Source: Streptomyces sp. R33
GTDB lineage: Bacteria > Actinomycetota > Actinomycetes > Streptomycetales > Streptomycetaceae
Reading direction: 5' to 3'
DNA length: 64,000 bases
Assembly (NCBI RefSeq): GCF_041200175.1
Contig: NZ_CP165727.1
Span: forward strand, 6,203,501 to 6,267,500
Positions within the stretch are counted from its first letter, which is position 1. The number at the start of each line of letters is the position of its first letter. Positions 41,338-49,651 of this stretch are shown here, piece after piece. The notes below the pieces were generated by a model. That model was not told the origin of the DNA. It saw only the letters and a list, made by a program, of their open reading frames with translations, and did no database searches. Position numbers and translations under genes: made by a program.

Positions 41338-42078
41338 TCAGTTCGGGCTCGTCGGCGCGCGCGTCAGGTCCACCGCCGGGAGCGACGGGAGGTGGCGGAT
41401 GACAGCCGTCTCCGCCCGCAGCAGCTTCAGCTCCTCCGCGAGCCGCGTCGCCGTGTCCGGCGCCTGCAGCAGCCGCTGCTTCGCCGGAATGTCCAGTACG
41501 GCCGCCGCCGCCACCAGGTACGAGACCACCGACGGCTCGTCCGGCAGGTCCGCGGGCGAGGACAGCGACCGCTCCCGCGCCCCGGCCAGCCGCTTCTGGT
41601 AGTTCCGGAAGGCCCGCAGGACCCCCTCCGCCAGCGCGCCGGCGCCGTCGCCCCCGTCCTCCGGGAGCTCCTCCAGCTCCGCGACCAGGTACGGGCCCGA
41701 GGAGTCCACCGACAGCAGGCGCACCCGCGTCGTACCGGTCGCGAGGACCTCGAAGCTGCCGTCCTCCCGCTCCCGGATCGTCGCCGCGTCCGCGATGCAG
41801 CCCACCCGGTGGAAGGCCTGGATCGGGTCCGGGCCGAAGCCCGCCGTCGGGCCGCGCTCGGGCAGGGCCGTCTGGTCCGGCAGGCCGGGCGCGGTCGGCG
41901 CGACCTCCCGGCCGTCGCGGATCGCGACGACCGCGAAGCGGCGCGGTTCGTCGTCGCCCGTCTTCAGCAGCTCCCGCATCATGGCGCGATAACGCTCTTC
42001 GAAGACGTTCAGCGGGAGGACGAGTCCCGGGAACAGCACCGAGTTCAGGGGGAAGAGGGGCAGGCGAACGGTGGTCAC
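41338..42078 (-). CDS. Stand-alone LON substrate-binding domain protein
   Basis: The 246-aa product contains only the N-terminal LON domain: RLPLFPLNSVLFPGLVLPLNVFE at residues 5-27, VGCIADAATIRE near 93 and TGTTRVRLL. A helical bundle follows. The AAA+ ATPase and Ser-Lys protease domains of Lon are absent, so it is not a protease. Related bacterial proteins are sometimes called Lon-N or cereblon-like, with unknown ligand. GTG 42078 starts the domain. The gene is upstream of the YbaK-type deacylase and downstream of the large repeat protein on the minus strand. Confidence 0.88.
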   Translation of the reverse strand: MTTVRLPLFPLNSVLFPGLVLPLNVFEERYRAMMRELLKTGDDEPRRFAVVAIRDGREVAPTAPGLPDQTALPERGPTAGFGPDPIQAFHRVGCIADAATIREREDGSFEVLATGTTRVRLLSVDSSGPYLVAELEELPEDGGDGAGALAEGVLRAFRNYQKRLAGARERSLSSPADLPDEPSVVSYLVAAAAVLDIPAKQRLLQAPDTATRLAEELKLLRAETAVIRHLPSLPAVDLTRAPTSPN

Positions 42079-42139
42079 GAGGCACAGGGTAGTGGCCGCA
42101 GGCCAGGGCCTGTCACCTCAGTTGTTCCCGGCCCACCCC

Positions 42140-43738
42140 TCATCCCCGCCTCAGCAGACGCGAAGCTCCCGCGGCCACCGTCGTCGCAAGGATCCAGCCC
42201 AGCAGGACCAGGGCCGCCGAGCCCCACTGCCAGCCGCCCTCCACCTTCCACTGGCCCTCCTGGCCGAGATCGATGACCGGGAGCAGCAGGTCCAGCGCGT
42301 ACAGCGCCGCCTCCCACTTCGGGTGCTCGTCCGCCTTGATCGGCGGCGGCTCGTGCCGGGAGAAGAGCAGTGCGCCCGCCGCCCACAGCACCGCCATCCA
42401 CAGCGCGGCCCGGCCCGGCCGGTACCCGTACGCCACCGTCCAGTCCTGGAGGTACCCCCACGCCTTCAGCGCCGGCGGCAGGGTGGCCCGGCGCCGCCGC
42501 TGCTTGGCGAGCAGCACCTCGCGGGCGTCCGCGTCCTCGCCGCTGGCGCGCAGCACGGTCGCCAGCCGCTCGTACGGCTCCGGCGAGTACTCCGCAGTGG
42601 CCGCCGCCACCCACTCCAGCCGGCGCGCCAGCGGGAAGTGGCCGCGGGGCGCGAGGTTCTCGTACGCGAACCCCTCGATCGACACGCCGCCCTGGCCGGG
42701 CCAGCTGGTGGAGGTGTCGACCAGCTTGACCACCTTCGCCCCCGACAGCACCACCCGCCCCCGCTCCGGCCGCTCCCCGACGAACCGCAGCTCAGGCGTC
42801 TGGATCCGGCGCAGCGACACCTCCTGCTCGTCGGTCAGCGTGAACCGGGCACCGTAGAAGTCGACCGCGTCGCCGAAGCGGCCGTCGTCCAGGCGCAGCC
42901 CGCCCCGGCACTCGAAGCGCTGGGCCCGCTGCCCGCGCGCCGGGGTCTGGCCGAGCCCGTACGGGGGAGTGGAGGAACCGGAGTCGCCGAGGACGTAATC
43001 CAGGGCGATCGACGTCAGGTACAGGGTCCGCTCGACGGTCAGCTGCGGCGCGTTCAGCGCGCGCCGCCCGTACGGATTGCGCAGCCGCGCCCCACGCAGG
43101 TTCATCGACACGCCGACCTTCGCGCCGCGCAGACTCACCTCCCCGTACGTCTCCAGCAGCTCGCCCTGGAAGTCCTGCGCGACCGACATCCCGTCCGCGG
43201 CGATGGCCCGGCCCTTGTTGTCCCGCTGCACCACGGCCTGGCTGATCAGCAGGTCGGTGCCGATCTGCGCGTCGGTCAGCCGGATCCCGCGGGCCACCCG
43301 GCAGCGCGGCAGGTGCAGATCGCCCTCGGTGTGCAGCCGGGAGGCGTCCAGCCGGGGTATCGCGCAGTTGACCAGGCGCAGGGTGACGAACCGGGTCTCG
43401 GACAGCTGGATCTCGCTGTCGAAACGGCAGGACTGGAGTTCGACGTACGGCTGCACCGTGCCACCGGACAGGTCGAGGCGCCCGGTGATCCGTACGCCGC
43501 GCAGTTTCAGCGAGGCCACCCGGCCCGGCACCGGCGGCGGCCCGTGGAGCAGCAGCAGCGCCACCACCTGGGCACGGACGCTGCGCCCGGCGCCCCAGAC
43601 CCGGTCGCTGTGCGGATCGTCCTCGTCGGCGGCGCGGGCGCTGAGATCGCACACGCTGCCCGTCCGGTACGCCTGCCACATACGGCGTTCGGGACCGCTG
43701 AGATCCGCGGGCTCCTCGCCCGGCCGTGCCTCCGCCAT
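42140..43738 (-). CDS. Repeat-rich protein with C-terminal membrane helices, unknown function
   Basis: The 532-aa product has two parts. Residues about 65-345 form irregular repeats of 20-25 residues, each with short beta segments (LKLRGVRITGRLDLSGG, LRLVNCAIPRLDASRLH, VSLRGAKVGVSMNLRGA), like a right-handed beta helix related to pentapeptide-repeat folds. After a helical segment there are two to three transmembrane helices (about 435-455 and 500-522) ending near the C-terminus. Similar Streptomyces proteins are often labelled oxidoreductase, but no cofactor motif is visible and I do not accept that label. ATG 43738 follows GAGGGGGGC. It is divergent from hisD over 125 bp. Confidence 0.75.
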   Translation of the reverse strand: MAEARPGEEPADLSGPERRMWQAYRTGSVCDLSARAADEDDPHSDRVWGAGRSVRAQVVALLLLHGPPPVPGRVASLKLRGVRITGRLDLSGGTVQPYVELQSCRFDSEIQLSETRFVTLRLVNCAIPRLDASRLHTEGDLHLPRCRVARGIRLTDAQIGTDLLISQAVVQRDNKGRAIAADGMSVAQDFQGELLETYGEVSLRGAKVGVSMNLRGARLRNPYGRRALNAPQLTVERTLYLTSIALDYVLGDSGSSTPPYGLGQTPARGQRAQRFECRGGLRLDDGRFGDAVDFYGARFTLTDEQEVSLRRIQTPELRFVGERPERGRVVLSGAKVVKLVDTSTSWPGQGGVSIEGFAYENLAPRGHFPLARRLEWVAAATAEYSPEPYERLATVLRASGEDADAREVLLAKQRRRRATLPPALKAWGYLQDWTVAYGYRPGRAALWMAVLWAAGALLFSRHEPPPIKADEHPKWEAALYALDLLLPVIDLGQEGQWKVEGGWQWGSAALVLLGWILATTVAAGASRLLRRG

Positions 43739-43805
43739 GGCGGCCCCCCTCCGCTGTGCATACGTGTACGGGGAACGCTAGTGGGCTGCGGTGACAACCG
43801 GGGCG

Positions 43806-43824
43806 TGTATCAGCCAGTGATACA
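43806..43824. promoter_or_regulatory. Perfect inverted repeat upstream of hisD
   Basis: TGTATCA (43806-43812), GCCAG spacer, TGATACA (43818-43824). It ends 39 bp before the hisD start, next to the expected promoter, and could also affect the divergent repeat-protein gene. It is AT-rich against the background, as operators usually are. Confidence 0.55.
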
Positions 43825-43863
43825 GGCGGACGGTGGCGGGAGGCGGTCTGAGAGAATTGGGAG

Positions 43864-45186
43864 GTGATCTCTCGTATCGACCTGCGCGGTGACGCCCTCC
43901 CCGAGGGCGGCGCCCTGCGCGATCTGCTGCCCCGTGCCGAGTTCGACGTAGAAGCTGCCCTGGAGAAGGTGCGGCCCATCTGCGAGGACGTCCATCATCG
44001 TGGCACGGCGGCGCTGATCGAGTACGCGCAGAAGTTCGACGGGGTGGAGCTCTCGCAGGTCAGGGTCCCCGCCGAGGCGCTCAAGAGCGCGCTCGACGAG
44101 CTCGACCCGGCCGTCCGCGCCGCCCTCGAGGAGTCCATCCGGCGCGCCCGGATCGTGCACCGCGAGCAGCGCCGCACCGAGCACACCACCCAGGTGGTCC
44201 CCGGCGGCACCGTGACCGAGAAGTGGGTTCCGGTCGAGCGCGTGGGCCTGTACGCGCCCGGCGGCCGTTCCGTGTACCCGTCCTCCGTCGTCATGAACGT
44301 CGTCCCGGCGCAGGAGGCGGGCGTCGAGTCGATCGCGCTCGCGTCCCCGCCGCAGAGGGAGTTCGGCGGCCTGCCGCACCCGACGATCCTCGCCGCGTGC
44401 GCGCTGCTCGGCGTGGACGAGGTGTACGCGGCCGGCGGCGCGGTGGCCGTCGCGATGTTCGCGTACGGCACCGAGGACTGCCTCCCCGTCAACATGGTGA
44501 CCGGCCCCGGCAACATCTGGGTCGCCGCCGCCAAGCGCTACTTCACCGGCCGGATCGGCATCGACACCGAGGCCGGCCCGACGGAGATCGCGGTCCTCGC
44601 GGACTCCACGGCCGACCCGGTGCACGTCGCCGCCGACCTGATCAGCCAGGCCGAGCACGACCCGCTGGCCGCCGCCGTGCTCGTCACGGACTCCGAGGAG
44701 CTCGCGGCCGCCGTCGAGCGGGAGCTGGAGCCGCAGGTCGCGGCCACCAAGCACGTCGAGGACCGGATCAAGCCCGCCCTCGCGGGCAAGCAGTCCGCGA
44801 TCGTGCTGGTCGACAGCCTGGAGGACGGCCTCAAGGTCGTCGACGCGTACGGCGCCGAGCACCTGGAGATCCAGACCGCCGACGCCGCCGCCTGGGCCGC
44901 CCGCGTCCGGAACGCCGGCGCGATCTTCGTCGGCCCGTGGGCCCCGGTCTCGCTCGGCGACTACTGCGCCGGGTCGAACCACGTGCTGCCCACCGGCGGC
45001 TGCGCCTGCCACTCCTCCGGCCTGTCCGTGCAGTCCTTCCTGCGCGGCATCCACATCGTCGACTACACGCGCGACGCCCTCGCCGAGGTCACCCACCACG
45101 TGGTGACGCTGGCCGAGGCCGAGGACCTGCCCGCGCACGGCGCGGCCCTCAAGGCCCGCTTCGGTTGGAAGGTGCCCACCCAGTGA
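43864..45186 (+). CDS. hisD: Histidinol dehydrogenase
   Basis: HisD makes the last two oxidations of histidine synthesis (histidinol to histidine, two NAD+). The 440-aa product contains GLYAPGGRSVYPSS, VTGPGNIWVAAAKR, EAGPTEIAVLAD and the zinc and active-site regions ISQAEHDP and SNHVLPTGG. GTG 43864 is near GGGAGG and also has GAGAAT 6 nt upstream, so a leaderless start is possible. It heads the his operon hisDCB-orf-hisH-priA-ridA-hisF, and its stop overlaps hisC. A perfect inverted repeat 40 bp upstream is a candidate operator. Confidence 0.97.
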   Translation: MISRIDLRGDALPEGGALRDLLPRAEFDVEAALEKVRPICEDVHHRGTAALIEYAQKFDGVELSQVRVPAEALKSALDELDPAVRAALEESIRRARIVHREQRRTEHTTQVVPGGTVTEKWVPVERVGLYAPGGRSVYPSSVVMNVVPAQEAGVESIALASPPQREFGGLPHPTILAACALLGVDEVYAAGGAVAVAMFAYGTEDCLPVNMVTGPGNIWVAAAKRYFTGRIGIDTEAGPTEIAVLADSTADPVHVAADLISQAEHDPLAAAVLVTDSEELAAAVERELEPQVAATKHVEDRIKPALAGKQSAIVLVDSLEDGLKVVDAYGAEHLEIQTADAAAWAARVRNAGAIFVGPWAPVSLGDYCAGSNHVLPTGGCACHSSGLSVQSFLRGIHIVDYTRDALAEVTHHVVTLAEAEDLPAHGAALKARFGWKVPTQ

Positions 45187-46292
45187 GCTTCGGAATCGAC
45201 GACCTCCCCATCCGGGACGAGCTGCGCGGCAAGACCCCGTACGGCGCCCCGCAGCTCGACGTGCCCGTCCAGCTGAACACCAACGAGAACCCGTACGAGC
45301 TGCCCGAACCGCTCGTACGGCGCATCGCCGAGCGCGTCGCCGACGCCGCCCGCACCCTCAACCGCTACCCCGACCGGGACGCGGTGGAGCTGCGGACCGA
45401 GCTGGCCGCCTACCTCACCCGTACGGGCAAGCACCCGGTCGCGCGGGAGAACGTATGGGCCGCCAACGGCTCCAACGAGGTCATCCAGCAGCTGCTGCAG
45501 ACCTTCGGCGGGCCCGGCCGCACCGCGATCGGCTTCGAGCCCTCGTACTCGATGCACGCGCTGATCTCCCGCGGCACCGGTACCGGCTGGATCTCCGGCC
45601 CGCGCCGCGAGGACTTCACGATCGACGTGGCGGCGGCCGAGCAGGCCATTGCCGAGAACGCGCCCGACGTCGTCTTCATCACCTCGCCCAACAACCCCAC
45701 GGGTACCGCGGTCGAGGCGGAGACGGTCCTCGCCCTGTACGAGGCCGCGCAGGCGGCCAAGCCGTCCGTGGTCGTCGTGGACGAGGCGTACGTCGAGTTC
45801 AGCCACCGGGACTCGCTCCTGCCGCTGATCGAGGGCCGCCCGAACCTGGTGGTCTCCCGGACCATGTCCAAGGCCTTCGGCGCCGCCGGTCTGCGCCTGG
45901 GCTACCTGGCCGCCCACCCGGCCGTGGTCGACGCCGTCCAGCTCGTACGCCTGCCGTACCACCTGTCGGCCGTCACCCAGGCGACCGCGCTGGCCGCCCT
46001 GGAGCACACCGACACCCTGCTCGGCTACGTCGAGCAGCTCAAGGCCGAGCGGGACCGGCTGGTCGTCGAACTGCAGGCCATCGGCTACGAGGTCACCGCG
46101 TCCGACGCGAACTTCATCCAGTTCGGGAAGTTCCAGGACGCGCACACCGCCTGGCAGCAGATCCTCGACCAGGGTGTCCTGGTCCGTGACAACGGCGTAC
46201 CGGGCTGGCTGCGGGTCACCGCCGGCACCCCGGCCGAGAACGACGCGTTCCTGGAAGCGGTTCGCGCACTGAAGAAGGAGCAGCACGCATGA
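45183..46292 (+). CDS. hisC: Histidinol-phosphate aminotransferase
   Basis: HisC is the PLP-dependent aminotransferase converting imidazole acetol phosphate to histidinol phosphate. The 369-aa product has LNTNENPYELPEPL at the N-terminus, SPNNPTGTAVE, VVDEAYVEFS and the Schiff-base lysine K230 in SRTMSKAFGAAGLRLGY, then RLPYHLSAVTQ. GTG 45183 overlaps the hisD stop by 4 bp, and hisB overlaps its own stop by 4 bp, giving tight coupling. Typical fold-type I aminotransferase length. Confidence 0.97.
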   Translation: MSFGIDDLPIRDELRGKTPYGAPQLDVPVQLNTNENPYELPEPLVRRIAERVADAARTLNRYPDRDAVELRTELAAYLTRTGKHPVARENVWAANGSNEVIQQLLQTFGGPGRTAIGFEPSYSMHALISRGTGTGWISGPRREDFTIDVAAAEQAIAENAPDVVFITSPNNPTGTAVEAETVLALYEAAQAAKPSVVVVDEAYVEFSHRDSLLPLIEGRPNLVVSRTMSKAFGAAGLRLGYLAAHPAVVDAVQLVRLPYHLSAVTQATALAALEHTDTLLGYVEQLKAERDRLVVELQAIGYEVTASDANFIQFGKFQDAHTAWQQILDQGVLVRDNGVPGWLRVTAGTPAENDAFLEAVRALKKEQHA

Positions 46293-46882
46293 GCCGCATC
46301 GGACGGGTCGAACGGACCACGAAGGAGACCTCGGTCCTCGTCGAGATAAACCTCGACGGCACCGGCAAGGTCGACGTCTCGACGGGCGTGGGCTTCTACG
46401 ACCACATGCTCGACCAGCTCGGCCGCCACGGCCTCTTCGACCTCACGGTCAAGACGGACGGCGACCTGCACATCGACAGCCACCACACCATCGAGGACAC
46501 CGCGCTCGCGCTCGGCGCCGCCTTCAAGCAGGCCCTCGGCGACAAGGTCGGCATCTACCGCTTCGGCAACTGCACCGTGCCGCTCGACGAGTCCCTCGCC
46601 CAGGTGACCGTCGACCTGTCCGGCCGCCCGTACCTCGTGCACACCGAGCCCGAGAACATGGCGCCGATGATCGGCGAGTACGACACGACGATGACCCGGC
46701 ACATCTTCGAGTCGTTCGTCGCGCAGGCCCAGATCGCCCTGCACATCCACGTCCCGTACGGCCGCAACGCCCACCACATCGTGGAGTGCCAGTTCAAGGC
46801 CCTCGCGCGCGCCCTGCGCTACGCGGCCGAGTTCGACCCGCGCGCCGCCGGAATCCTGCCCTCCACGAAGGGCGCCCTCTAG
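46289..46882 (+). CDS. hisB: Imidazoleglycerol-phosphate dehydratase
   Basis: HisB dehydrates imidazole glycerol phosphate to imidazole acetol phosphate using two manganese ions. The 197-aa product has the metal-binding histidine motifs FYDHMLDQLGRHG, HIDSHHTIEDTALALG and FKALARAL, with ISDRP-like SGRPYLVHT between them. It is the monofunctional dehydratase. The histidinol-phosphatase domain of the E. coli fusion is absent, so that activity must be encoded elsewhere. ATG 46289 overlaps the hisC stop (ATGA). Confidence 0.97.
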   Translation: MSRIGRVERTTKETSVLVEINLDGTGKVDVSTGVGFYDHMLDQLGRHGLFDLTVKTDGDLHIDSHHTIEDTALALGAAFKQALGDKVGIYRFGNCTVPLDESLAQVTVDLSGRPYLVHTEPENMAPMIGEYDTTMTRHIFESFVAQAQIALHIHVPYGRNAHHIVECQFKALARALRYAAEFDPRAAGILPSTKGAL

Positions 46883-46884
46883 CC

Positions 46885-47052
46885 GTGAACGGCCTCAACA
46901 CCATCCTGATCGTCTTCGGCCTGTTCCTGGCCGGAGGCGTCTACTCCTTCCAGAAGCAGCAGATGCCCAAGTCGGTCATCATCCTGCTCGCCATCGGCTC
47001 CGCGATGTGCCTCGCCGCCGGAGTCCTGCGGATCCGAGGAATTTGGGAATGA
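46885..47052 (+). CDS. Two-helix membrane microprotein in the his operon
   Basis: A 55-aa frame lies between hisB and hisH: GTG 46885 is 2 bp after the hisB stop, and its own stop overlaps the hisH start by 4 bp. The sequence has two hydrophobic helices (about residues 5-20 and 29-48) separated by a short basic-polar turn (SFQKQQMPKS). The tight overlaps on both sides argue that it is translated. I know of no function. Its presence may serve coupling of hisH, or it may be a real membrane component. Confidence 0.75.
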   Translation: MNGLNTILIVFGLFLAGGVYSFQKQQMPKSVIILLAIGSAMCLAAGVLRIRGIWE

Positions 47053-47699
47053 GCGCAGCCCGTCCGACCAAGACGGTCGTGGTCTTCGACTACGGCTTCG
47101 GGAACGTCCGTTCCGCCGAGCGTGCGCTGGCGCGCATCGGTGCGGACGTCGAGATCACCCGTGACTACGACAAGGCGATGGACGCCGACGGACTCCTCGT
47201 CCCCGGTGTCGGCGCCTTCTCCGCCTGCATGCAGGGCCTCAAGGACGTCCGCGGCGACTGGATCATCGGCCGCCGGCTCTCCGGCGGGCGCCCGGTCATG
47301 GGCATCTGCGTCGGCATGCAGATCCTCTTCGAACGCGGCATCGAGCACGGCGTGGAGACGGAGGGCCTCGACGAGTGGCCCGGCTCCGTCGAGCCGCTGC
47401 GCGCCCCGATCGTGCCCCACATGGGCTGGAACACCGTGGACGCCCCGGCCGACAGCCAGGCCTTCAAGGGCCTGGACGACGACGCCCGGTTCTACTTCGT
47501 GCACTCGTACGCGGTGCGCGACTGGAGCCTGGAGGTCACCAACCCGGTGATCCGCGCCCCCAAGGTCACCTGGGCCACCCACGGCGAGCCGTTCGTCGCG
47601 GCGGTGGAGAACGGGGCCCTGTGGGCCACCCAGTTCCACCCCGAGAAGTCCGGCGACGCCGGAGCCCAGCTCCTCACCAACTGGATCGAGACCCTTTGA
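47049..47699 (+). CDS. hisH: Imidazole glycerol phosphate synthase, glutaminase subunit
   Basis: HisH is the class I glutamine amidotransferase that feeds ammonia to HisF. The 216-aa product has DYGFGNVRSAERAL, LVPGVGAFSACM, the nucleophile C87 in GICVGMQILFERG and the catalytic His-Glu pair in QFHPEKSG near the C-terminus. ATG 47049 overlaps the preceding microprotein stop, and the stop shares bases with the priA start (TGATG). Its synthase partner hisF is two genes downstream. Confidence 0.96.
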   Translation: MSAARPTKTVVVFDYGFGNVRSAERALARIGADVEITRDYDKAMDADGLLVPGVGAFSACMQGLKDVRGDWIIGRRLSGGRPVMGICVGMQILFERGIEHGVETEGLDEWPGSVEPLRAPIVPHMGWNTVDAPADSQAFKGLDDDARFYFVHSYAVRDWSLEVTNPVIRAPKVTWATHGEPFVAAVENGALWATQFHPEKSGDAGAQLLTNWIETL

Positions 47700-48433
47700 T
47701 GCCCGCCAACAAGCTGGAACTCCTCCCCGCGGTCGACGTCCGCGACGGGCAGGCCGTCCGCCTCGTGCACGGGGTGTCCGGCAGCGAGACCTCCTACGGC
47801 TCCCCGCTCGACGCGGCCCTCGCCTGGCAGGCCTCGGGCGCCGAATGGCTGCACCTCGTCGACCTGGACGCCGCCTTCGGCACCGGCGACAACCGCGCCC
47901 TGGTCGCGGAGATCACCGGCGCCATGGACATCAAGGTCGAGCTGTCCGGCGGCATCCGCGACGACGCCTCGCTCGCCGCCGCCCTCGCCACCGGCTGCAC
48001 CCGCGTCAACCTCGGCACGGCCGCCCTGGAGACCCCCGAGTGGGCCGCCAAGGCCATCGCCGAGCACGGCGACAAGATCGCCATCGGCCTCGACGTACGC
48101 GGCACCACCCTCAAGGGCCGCGGCTGGACCAGCGAGGGCGGGGACCTCTACGAGACCCTCGCCCGCCTGGACTCCGAGGGCTGCGCCCGCTACGTCGTCA
48201 CCGACATCGGCAAGGACGGCACGCTGACCGGCCCCAACCTGGAGCTGCTGAGGAACGTCTGCGCCGCCACCGACCGGCCGGTCGTGGCCTCCGGCGGGAT
48301 CTCCTCGCTGGACGACCTGCGGGCGCTGTCCGAGCTGGTGCCGCTGGGCGTCGAGGGCGCGATCGTGGGCAAGGCCCTGTACGCCAAGGCCTTCACCCTG
48401 GAAGAGGCCCTCCGGGTGGTGTCCGGCTCATGA
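47699..48433 (+). CDS. priA: Bifunctional phosphoribosyl isomerase PriA (HisA and TrpF activities)
   Basis: PriA catalyses the same Amadori isomerisation on two substrates, ProFAR in histidine and PRA in tryptophan synthesis. The 244-aa (beta-alpha)8 barrel has LELLPAVDVRDG with D13 and GLDVRG with D132. These match S. coelicolor PriA Asp11 and Asp130 after a two-residue N-terminal offset. VELSGGIRDD and TDIGKDGTLTGPN carry phosphate and substrate loops. No trpF is present in the window, although trpC, trpB and trpA are, which agrees with the dual role. ATG 47699 overlaps the hisH stop. Confidence 0.93.
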   Translation: MPANKLELLPAVDVRDGQAVRLVHGVSGSETSYGSPLDAALAWQASGAEWLHLVDLDAAFGTGDNRALVAEITGAMDIKVELSGGIRDDASLAAALATGCTRVNLGTAALETPEWAAKAIAEHGDKIAIGLDVRGTTLKGRGWTSEGGDLYETLARLDSEGCARYVVTDIGKDGTLTGPNLELLRNVCAATDRPVVASGGISSLDDLRALSELVPLGVEGAIVGKALYAKAFTLEEALRVVSGS

Positions 48434-48831
48434 GCGGCGCCGGTGAGGTCCGCCGCATCTCGTCGGGCGGCCCGTGGGAGGAGGCCGTGGGGTACTCCCG
48501 CGCCGTGGAGCTGCCGAACGGGCTCGTGCTCGTCTCCGGCTGCACCTCCGTCGTCGACGGCAAGATCGTGGCCGGCGGTCCGTACGAGCAGACCGTCAAT
48601 TCCTTCCGCGTCGCGATCGACGCGCTGAAGCAGGTCGGCCTGGGTTCGGAGCACGTGGTCCGGACCCGGATGTACATCACCCATGCGAGGGATGTGGACG
48701 AGGTGGGCCGCGCCCACAAGGAGCTCTTCGACTCCGTCCGCCCCGCCGCCTCCATGATCATCGTCTCCGGCTTCATCGACCCCAGCCTGGTCGTCGAGGT
48801 CGAGGTCGAAGCCTTCCGAGGGGAGTCCTGA
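48430..48831 (+). CDS. RidA-family protein inside the his operon
   Basis: The 133-aa product belongs to the RidA/YjgF/YER057c family (VELPNGLVLVSGCTSV, VNSFRVAIDAL, VRTRMYITHARDVDEVGRAH, IIVSGFIDPSLVVEVEVEAF). RidA proper deaminates reactive enamines such as 2-aminoacrylate made by PLP enzymes. The arginine that typically holds the substrate carboxylate is likely the one in VRTRMYI. Its ATG overlaps the priA stop, and its stop shares bases with the hisF start, so it is tightly coupled between two his enzymes. Which imine it serves is unknown. Confidence 0.88.
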   Translation: MSGAGEVRRISSGGPWEEAVGYSRAVELPNGLVLVSGCTSVVDGKIVAGGPYEQTVNSFRVAIDALKQVGLGSEHVVRTRMYITHARDVDEVGRAHKELFDSVRPAASMIIVSGFIDPSLVVEVEVEAFRGES

Positions 48832-49586
48832 TGTCGCTCGCCGTACGAGTGATTCCCTGCCTGGACGTGGACAACGGCCGCGTCGTCAAGGGCGTCAACT
48901 TCCAGAACCTGCGCGACGCGGGTGACCCGGTGGAGATGGCCAAGCTGTACGACGCCGAGGGCGCCGACGAGCTGACCTTCCTCGACATCACCGCGTCGTC
49001 CGGGAACCGTGAGACCACGTACGACGTGGTGCGGCGGACCGCCGAGCAGGTCTTCATCCCGCTGACCGTGGGCGGCGGCGTCCGCACCGCGGAGGACGTG
49101 GACAAGCTGCTGCGGGCCGGTGCGGACAAGGTGGGCGTGAACACCGCCGCCATCGCGCGGCCCGAGCTGATCCAGGAGATCGCGGAGCGCTTCGGGCGGC
49201 AGGTGCTCGTCCTGTCCGTCGACGCCCGCCGCACGCCGACCGGTTCCTTCGAGGTCACCACGCACGGCGGCCGCCAGGGGACCGGCATGGACGCCGTCGA
49301 GTGGGCGCACCGGGCGGCGGAGCTGGGCGCCGGGGAGATCCTGCTGAACTCGATGGACGCGGACGGCACGAAGGACGGGTACGACACCGAGATGATCGCG
49401 TCCGTGCGCAAGTACGTGACCGTCCCGGTGATCGCCTCGGGCGGCGCGGGGAGGCTGGAGCACTTCGCTCCGGCGATCGCGGCCGGTGCCGATGCGGTGC
49501 TCGCGGCTTCGGTGTTCCACTTCGGTGACCTGCGGATCTCCGAGGTCAAGGCCACCTTGAGGGAGGCGGGCCACCCGGTCCGCTGA
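48831..49586 (+). CDS. hisF: Imidazole glycerol phosphate synthase, cyclase subunit
   Basis: HisF uses ammonia from HisH to close the imidazole ring, yielding IGP and AICAR. The 251-aa barrel has VIPCLDVDNGRVVKG with the first catalytic aspartate, FLDITASS, TVGGGVRTAEDV, and NSMDADGTKDGYD with the second. ATG 48831 shares its A with the ridA stop and follows GGGGAG. It is the last gene of this run, followed by a strong hairpin at 49604-49646. hisG and hisE are not in the window. Confidence 0.97.
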   Translation: MSLAVRVIPCLDVDNGRVVKGVNFQNLRDAGDPVEMAKLYDAEGADELTFLDITASSGNRETTYDVVRRTAEQVFIPLTVGGGVRTAEDVDKLLRAGADKVGVNTAAIARPELIQEIAERFGRQVLVLSVDARRTPTGSFEVTTHGGRQGTGMDAVEWAHRAAELGAGEILLNSMDADGTKDGYDTEMIASVRKYVTVPVIASGGAGRLEHFAPAIAAGADAVLAASVFHFGDLRISEVKATLREAGHPVR

Positions 49587-49603
49587 CGCGCGCCCACACG
49601 CCG

Positions 49604-49646
49604 GCGGGGCTGGGATCTGCCGCTCAGCGGCAGATCCCAGCCCCGC
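49604..49646. terminator. Bidirectional terminator after hisF
   Basis: A perfect 21-bp inverted repeat (49604-49624 with 49626-49646) with almost no loop, so the tip will open. It is 17 bp beyond hisF and 5 bp from the convergent gene's stop. Confidence 0.88.
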
Positions 49647-49651
49647 GGGGG

